Below are positions 5,913 to 8,989 of a stretch of 8,989 bases of DNA, one piece after another. Location: NCBI GenBank assembly GCA_002348585.1, contig DEBO01000057.1:1-8989 (forward strand). The letters run 5' to 3'. The stretch's first letter is position 1. Every line of letters starts with the position of its first letter. This DNA is from Alphaproteobacteria bacterium UBA2954. Its GTDB lineage: Bacteria; Pseudomonadota; Alphaproteobacteria; Puniceispirillales; Puniceispirillaceae. A program made the translations under genes and the position numbers. The notes beneath the pieces are model-generated. The model ran no database searches and was not told the origin of the DNA. It worked only from the letters and a program-made list of their open reading frames with translations.

Positions 5913-6782
5913 GTGAATGCTATGTTGAATATCGGATTGTTGCGCGCGGTCATATTTATGGTTGTAGGCGGTGTATCGATTGCTTTAATGCAGGCGGCGG
6001 TAAAACTGATCAGCTTAGAACTGCATCCCTTCATTATTACTCTCTACAGGGCGGGACTGGTCTTTGTCGTGCTTTTGCCAATTTTATTTTGGCGGGGCAG
6101 GGCCGTGTTCAATACATCCTCTATTAGGCTTCAAGTTGCACGCGGCGGTATCGGTGGTCTAGGTATGCTATGCGTATTCTCAGGATTAAGTATGATCTCT
6201 CTGGCTGAAGTTACGGTACTTTTGTTTACTGTGCCTATCTTTGCCACATTGCTTTCAATAGTGTTTTTGTCGGAAAAGGTGGGTGTTAGGCGTTGGACAG
6301 CTATTTTCGTTGGTTTCTTAGGCATACTAATTATTGCTCGCCCGCAAGGAAGTGTGAGCACAGGTCATCTATTTATTCTATGTGCGGCTTTGTCTTGGTC
6401 TTTGTCTATTCTTATTGCTAAAAAATTAACCGAAAAGGACACGATCATTTCGATAACATTTTGGCAGGCAATGGGCTGTGTGCCTTTGGCCTTCATCGCA
6501 TCGCTGTTTGTTTGGGAACTGCCAAGCCTTGCACAGTTGGGGTCTCTTTTAGGCATCGCGGCCTTGGGCACAGTAGGTCATGCTATGTTATATGCTGCCC
6601 TGAAAGTTGGTCAGATATCTGTGATTCTGCCCCTTGATTATATTCGGATTATCTGGTCCGCCGGACTGGGTTTTGTTTTATTCGGTCAGTTGCCGACATT
6701 GCATCTTTATGCGGGCAGCTTGTTGATCATCGCTGCAACGGCTTTCCTCACCTACAGAGAAGTGATGGCAGATAAGGATTGA
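5913..6782 (+). CDS. EamA/RhaT-type DMT-superfamily transporter
   Basis: A 289-residue integral inner-membrane protein with about ten hydrophobic spans in two EamA repeats (roughly 10-143 and 150-282). Each repeat ends in the family pattern, for example FLSEKVGVRRWTAIFVGF (118-135) followed by GILIIARP. DMT-family members export or import amino acids, nucleosides, sugars or small metabolites; the substrate here cannot be told. The frame is closed by TGA at 5904-5906, so the start is GTG 5913 or ATG 5922; neither has a clear Shine-Dalgarno sequence. It is a single gene, divergent from the small exported protein, with no terminator-like T-run right after the stop. Confidence 0.9.
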   Translation: MNAMLNIGLLRAVIFMVVGGVSIALMQAAVKLISLELHPFIITLYRAGLVFVVLLPILFWRGRAVFNTSSIRLQVARGGIGGLGMLCVFSGLSMISLAEVTVLLFTVPIFATLLSIVFLSEKVGVRRWTAIFVGFLGILIIARPQGSVSTGHLFILCAALSWSLSILIAKKLTEKDTIISITFWQAMGCVPLAFIASLFVWELPSLAQLGSLLGIAALGTVGHAMLYAALKVGQISVILPLDYIRIIWSAGLGFVLFGQLPTLHLYAGSLLIIAATAFLTYREVMADKD

Positions 6783-7063
6783 GAAGAATCACTAAATCTA
6801 TGTTAGCTATTATCACATCTAGAGCGCGTCTGTTGCTCAGGTGATGCAATTTTGACAGTGCGAAGAGCAATTTTAAGCAGTGAATTCTTCGCTGCCGTTC
6901 TTATTTCTAGATGGAGATTTAAAAAGCTGAAACGAATTAGAAAGATTTGCTTGTCTAGTTGAAATTCCATGCATGTGATGTACATGTAAATAAAATAAAA
7001 TTACCTGTCTGCATGGCAGCACTCCAAATATGTTAGTGCGTAAATTGTTTAGAATATGAAAGT
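6783..7063. other. Mostly non-coding stretch after the EamA gene
   Basis: No convincing gene is visible on either strand. The content is AT-rich with stops in all frames. It has an 8-bp direct repeat GCAATTTT (near 6846 and 6867), the hairpin listed at 6877-6895, and small palindromic words around 6968-6987. Confidence 0.55.
6877..6895 (+). terminator. Hairpin downstream of the EamA gene, weak terminator candidate
   Basis: GCAGTGAA and TTCGCTGC form an 8-bp stem (one G-U pair) around a TTC loop, about 95 bp after the stop. It is followed by CGTTCTTATTTC, a poor T-run, so termination here is uncertain. Confidence 0.3.
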
Positions 7064-7270
7064 TTGTCAGATATGTTCGTTGCACAAATCCTTATCTGCA
7101 GCATGCTGAATGCCGAATGCGTAATACTTGAAGACAGCAGGGGTGTTTCTTTGACAAAAGCTCAATGTGTCATCCGCCAAAAGGAAATGCTCATCGACAT
7201 CACGCTTGAAATGCCGCAGTACAGCCTTGTTGACCGATCCTGCCGGAAATCAAAATACCAGCCAGTTTAG
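7064..7270 (+). CDS. Small hypothetical cysteine-containing protein
   Basis: The frame opens at TTG 7064 (68 codons) or ATG 7073 (65 codons) and ends at TAG 7268-7270. The product is unknown to me. It has four cysteines (beginning with ILICSML, then AECV, AQCV, RSCR) and a short hydrophobic N-terminus that might be a weak signal sequence. Codon third positions look more balanced than in the AT-rich DNA around it, which hints at real coding. There is no strong ribosome site. It could be a small gene, or the surviving piece of a decayed one. Confidence 0.35.
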   Translation: MSDMFVAQILICSMLNAECVILEDSRGVSLTKAQCVIRQKEMLIDITLEMPQYSLVDRSCRKSKYQPV

Positions 7271-7411
7271 AGACTGCGGACAAAAAAGCTCCTTTTAATC
7301 CTCATGCTGCATGAAATGATTGAGTTCAGTTACCGTTACTTTGAAATACTGAATGAGATATAAATTGCTGATGACTGATTGGTTGTTGGAAAAACCTTTT
7401 GAGCAATCGGT

Positions 7412-7546
7412 ATGAAATTGCTTACATACTGTTTAGTAATGAATAAAGGGAATATGCCTATGTTCTCTAAAACAGGGCATACAACATTAGGATATGCACC
7501 GAGTGTTTTGGAAAGTGATGAGGCGGCAATGTCTGCTTTGCTCTGA
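7412..7546 (+). CDS. 44-codon ORF abutting the dimethylargininase gene
   Basis: The ATG at 7412 (or internal ATGs at 7439, 7454 and 7460) opens a frame that ends at TGA 7544-7546, followed at once by TAA and the ATG of the next gene (TGATAAATG). AAGGG at 7446-7450 is placed 9 nt before ATG 7460, so a 28-codon version has a good ribosome site. The C-terminal part (HTTLGYAPSVLESDEAAM) reads like protein-coding sequence, but I recognise no family. The next gene lacks its own Shine-Dalgarno sequence, so translation of this ORF may feed it by re-initiation. It may also be the tail of a decayed upstream gene. Confidence 0.4.
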   Translation: MKLLTYCLVMNKGNMPMFSKTGHTTLGYAPSVLESDEAAMSALL

Positions 7547-7549
7547 TAA

Positions 7550-8377
7550 ATGACAAAGACCATACTGAATACTCCCAACCCGCTCGGCCTTGCAGCTACC
7601 TTTGCGACCCGGTTTTCTGCTGCGATTACGCGTCCGCCCGCTCACTCTGCTGTTGATGGGTTGCGGGCAGAGGATAGAGGTGCAGTGGATATAAAGCTCA
7701 TGGCCAAACAGCATAGTGAATATCAACAGGCTTTGCGACAGGCAGGAGCGATTATAACTGAACTTTCGGCATTGCCCGCATATCCTGATGCACAGTTTGT
7801 TGAGGATACAGCCCTATGCCTACCCAATTTGGCGGTGATGATGCGTCCCGGGGCAGAAACACGAAGGGGGGAAGTGGCGCCTATGCGTGAGGTGCTCTCG
7901 CCGATATTTGAAAACATCGCAGACATCACGGATGGGACTATTGAAGCTGGAGATATTCTGACTACACCAGCTGAGGTTTTGGTAGGGCTATCAGCACGAA
8001 CAAATCAAACAGGGGCGGACCAGTTACGGCAGATTCTCAACAGCCATGGCTACGCTATGCGGATTTTGAAAACGCCTTCTGATGTCCTGCATTTCAAAAC
8101 CGATTGCAGCTTGATTGCTGACCAGTGTGTCCTCAGTACACAACGTCTGGCTTCCAACGGCTGTTTTGAGGGCTATCAAACTCTGCTTGTACCGACAGGT
8201 GAAGAAGCAGCGGCAAATACTATACGGTATAACGATCATATCATTATGCCTGCTGGCTTTCCCAAAACTGAAACAATGTTGAGGGCAAAAGGCTTCACGG
8301 TCATCTGCGTTGCTAACAGTGAATGTGCAAAAATTGATGGTGGAATGTCCTGTTTGTCGCTGCGCCTCTGGCTGTGA
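7550..8377 (+). CDS. ddaH: N(G),N(G)-dimethylarginine dimethylaminohydrolase (dimethylargininase)
   Basis: This enzyme of the amidinotransferase/guanidine-modifying fold hydrolyses methylated arginines to citrulline and (di)methylamine in the cytoplasm. Visible landmarks match the family: FVEDTALC (83-90), MRPGAETRRGE (98-108), IEAGD with E132, GLSARTN (146-152), the catalytic histidine in VLHFKTDCSL (H181), MPAGFP (233-238), and the C-terminal DGGMSCLSLR with nucleophile C268. At 275 residues it is longer than the ~254 of the Pseudomonas enzyme. The excess is mainly the first ~22 residues before FSAAITRPP, and no other ATG, GTG or TTG in frame would remove them. The ATG at 7550 has no Shine-Dalgarno sequence and follows the stop of the 44-codon ORF by 3 nt. 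It converges on the HAD gene. Confidence 0.93.
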   Translation: MTKTILNTPNPLGLAATFATRFSAAITRPPAHSAVDGLRAEDRGAVDIKLMAKQHSEYQQALRQAGAIITELSALPAYPDAQFVEDTALCLPNLAVMMRPGAETRRGEVAPMREVLSPIFENIADITDGTIEAGDILTTPAEVLVGLSARTNQTGADQLRQILNSHGYAMRILKTPSDVLHFKTDCSLIADQCVLSTQRLASNGCFEGYQTLLVPTGEEAAANTIRYNDHIIMPAGFPKTETMLRAKGFTVICVANSECAKIDGGMSCLSLRLWL

Positions 8378-8439
8378 AAGCTGGCTTTATGTTCCGCTGT
8401 TCCCAGACTGTATCTGTTTTAAGGTAGGGACTATTAGAT

Positions 8440-8989
8440 TTAAATCAGGTTTTTTATAACACTTAAGCTATTGATGGCGTTAAAATTATGTGCAGTGGCC
8501 GCATATTCTCCGGCAAATAGATAACAGATAATCTGCTCTTTCAGAGCAGCTTCTTGATTGGCCTCTGTGTCTTCTATGGCGATCGCATGTTTGGCTGTAA
8601 TGTCAAAAAAGGACAACGCATATTTATATATATCGCTGCTGGGCTTTTCATTATGCACATCTTTCTTAGTTGTAATTAGGGAAAACTGGTCAAAGTTTAT
8701 CTTTGGTTTTAGTGCGTCAGATAATGCCGTAATATTATTTTCAGTTGTTGTGGTAATAAGCCCCACTGAGATGTCATTTGAACGGCAATAATCAAGACAA
8801 GCAACAAGCCCTTCACGTGGGGAGAGACCATCTTTGAGAGCGTGGCTAAAAAATTCTTCCTTGCTACTGTGAATGCTCTCAATCAATGGCTCAGATATCT
8901 TGCTGTTAGCATATGATATAAGGCGTTTTCTGCCGCCGGGATTTTTCAACAAGTCACAATAATTTGCAACGCTCCAATACCAGTCTAAA
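8440..8989 (-). CDS. CbbY-like HAD-superfamily (subfamily IA) phosphatase, N-terminus beyond window
   Basis: The frame stays open from the stop at 8442-8440 to the right edge. It gives 182 visible residues, so a TTG-initiated start near 8952 would be false and the true start lies outside. Just inside the edge the segment LDWYWSVANYCDLLKNPGG resembles the cap region of CbbY proteins. HAD motif II is VGLITTTTENN. Motif III lysine lies in NEKPSSDIY (about 115) and motif IV in AIEDTEAN (about 136-143). The nucleophile motif DxDGT should be in the missing part. CbbY-type enzymes dephosphorylate sugar phosphates such as xylulose 1,5-bisphosphate, but related HADs vary widely. By hand count the gene is about 41% GC, clearly lower than the neighbouring dimethylargininase gene. 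Confidence 0.85.
   Translation of the reverse strand, partial: LDWYWSVANYCDLLKNPGGRKRLISYANSKISEPLIESIHSSKEEFFSHALKDGLSPREGLVACLDYCRSNDISVGLITTTTENNITALSDALKPKINFDQFSLITTKKDVHNEKPSSDIYKYALSFFDITAKHAIAIEDTEANQEAALKEQIICYLFAGEYAATAHNFNAINSLSVIKNLI

Noticed and set aside
6820..6830. TCTAGAGCGCG motif resembling ends of intergenic repeats in alphaproteobacteria
   Set aside because: No matching inverted copy is found downstream, so no repeat unit can be defined.
6803..7085. Two overlapping minus-strand open frames of 60-70 codons
   Set aside because: They have no ribosome site, domain or coding-like base pattern, and they overlap each other in different frames.
7336..7578. Minus-strand 80-codon open frame overlapping the start of the dimethylargininase gene
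   Set aside because: It overlaps the coupled plus-strand ORFs, has no ribosome site or recognisable domain, and its amino-acid makeup looks like a shadow.
8378..8439. Bidirectional terminator between the convergent dimethylargininase and HAD genes
   Set aside because: Only an AT-rich palindrome (GATTTAAATC at 8437-8446) and a short T-run are present; there is no GC-rich stem.

Overview
The window most resembles a chromosomal segment of a free-living, probably marine, alphaproteobacterium with moderate GC content, for example of the SAR116/Puniceispirillales type. This placement rests on gene content (a Liv-type ABC transporter locus led by an AMP-forming acyl-CoA ligase, a CspA-family protein, a DDAH, a CbbY-like HAD phosphatase) and protein style. 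No rRNA or other phylogenetic marker is present, so it is an inference.

Left part (1-5536), all genes on the minus strand. Read in transcription order from the right, it holds a small exported-looking orphan protein (5536-5204), a CspA-family cold-shock protein (4937-4731) with hairpins behind it, an uncharacterised protein with a nucleotide-binding-like N-terminus (4520-3783), and then an operon. The operon consists of a long-chain-type acyl-CoA ligase (3660-1696), a LivG-type ABC ATPase that overlaps it by ATGA (1699-863), a possible 20-codon mini-ORF (870-808), and a LivH-type permease (804 to beyond base 1). The ligase and transporter are probably co-translated, which suggests uptake of a carboxylic or branched-chain substrate coupled to CoA activation. 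The 122-bp gap before the ligase carries two A8 tracts spaced 11 bp apart, a perfect 12-bp palindrome over a candidate -35, and an A9-loop hairpin, so the operon probably has its own regulated promoter.

Middle part (5537-7549). A 376-bp gene-free region holds a candidate promoter bracketed by a 9-bp inverted repeat and a short leader ORF. It is followed by a plus-strand EamA-type DMT transporter (5913-6782). About 770 bp of mostly non-coding DNA comes next, with one plausible 65-68-codon ORF (7064-7270) and a 44-codon ORF (7412-7546) that abuts the next gene.

Right part. A plus-strand dimethylargininase (7550-8377) has its catalytic His and Cys intact. It converges on a minus-strand CbbY-like HAD phosphatase (8440 to beyond 8989) whose N-terminus lies outside the window.

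I see no tRNA, rRNA, CRISPR array, insertion sequence or phage gene. No clearly new multi-gene system is visible. The most interesting items are the small ORFs placed directly before genes, two of which have no Shine-Dalgarno sequence, the promoter architecture of the ligase-Liv operon, and the two unassigned proteins.
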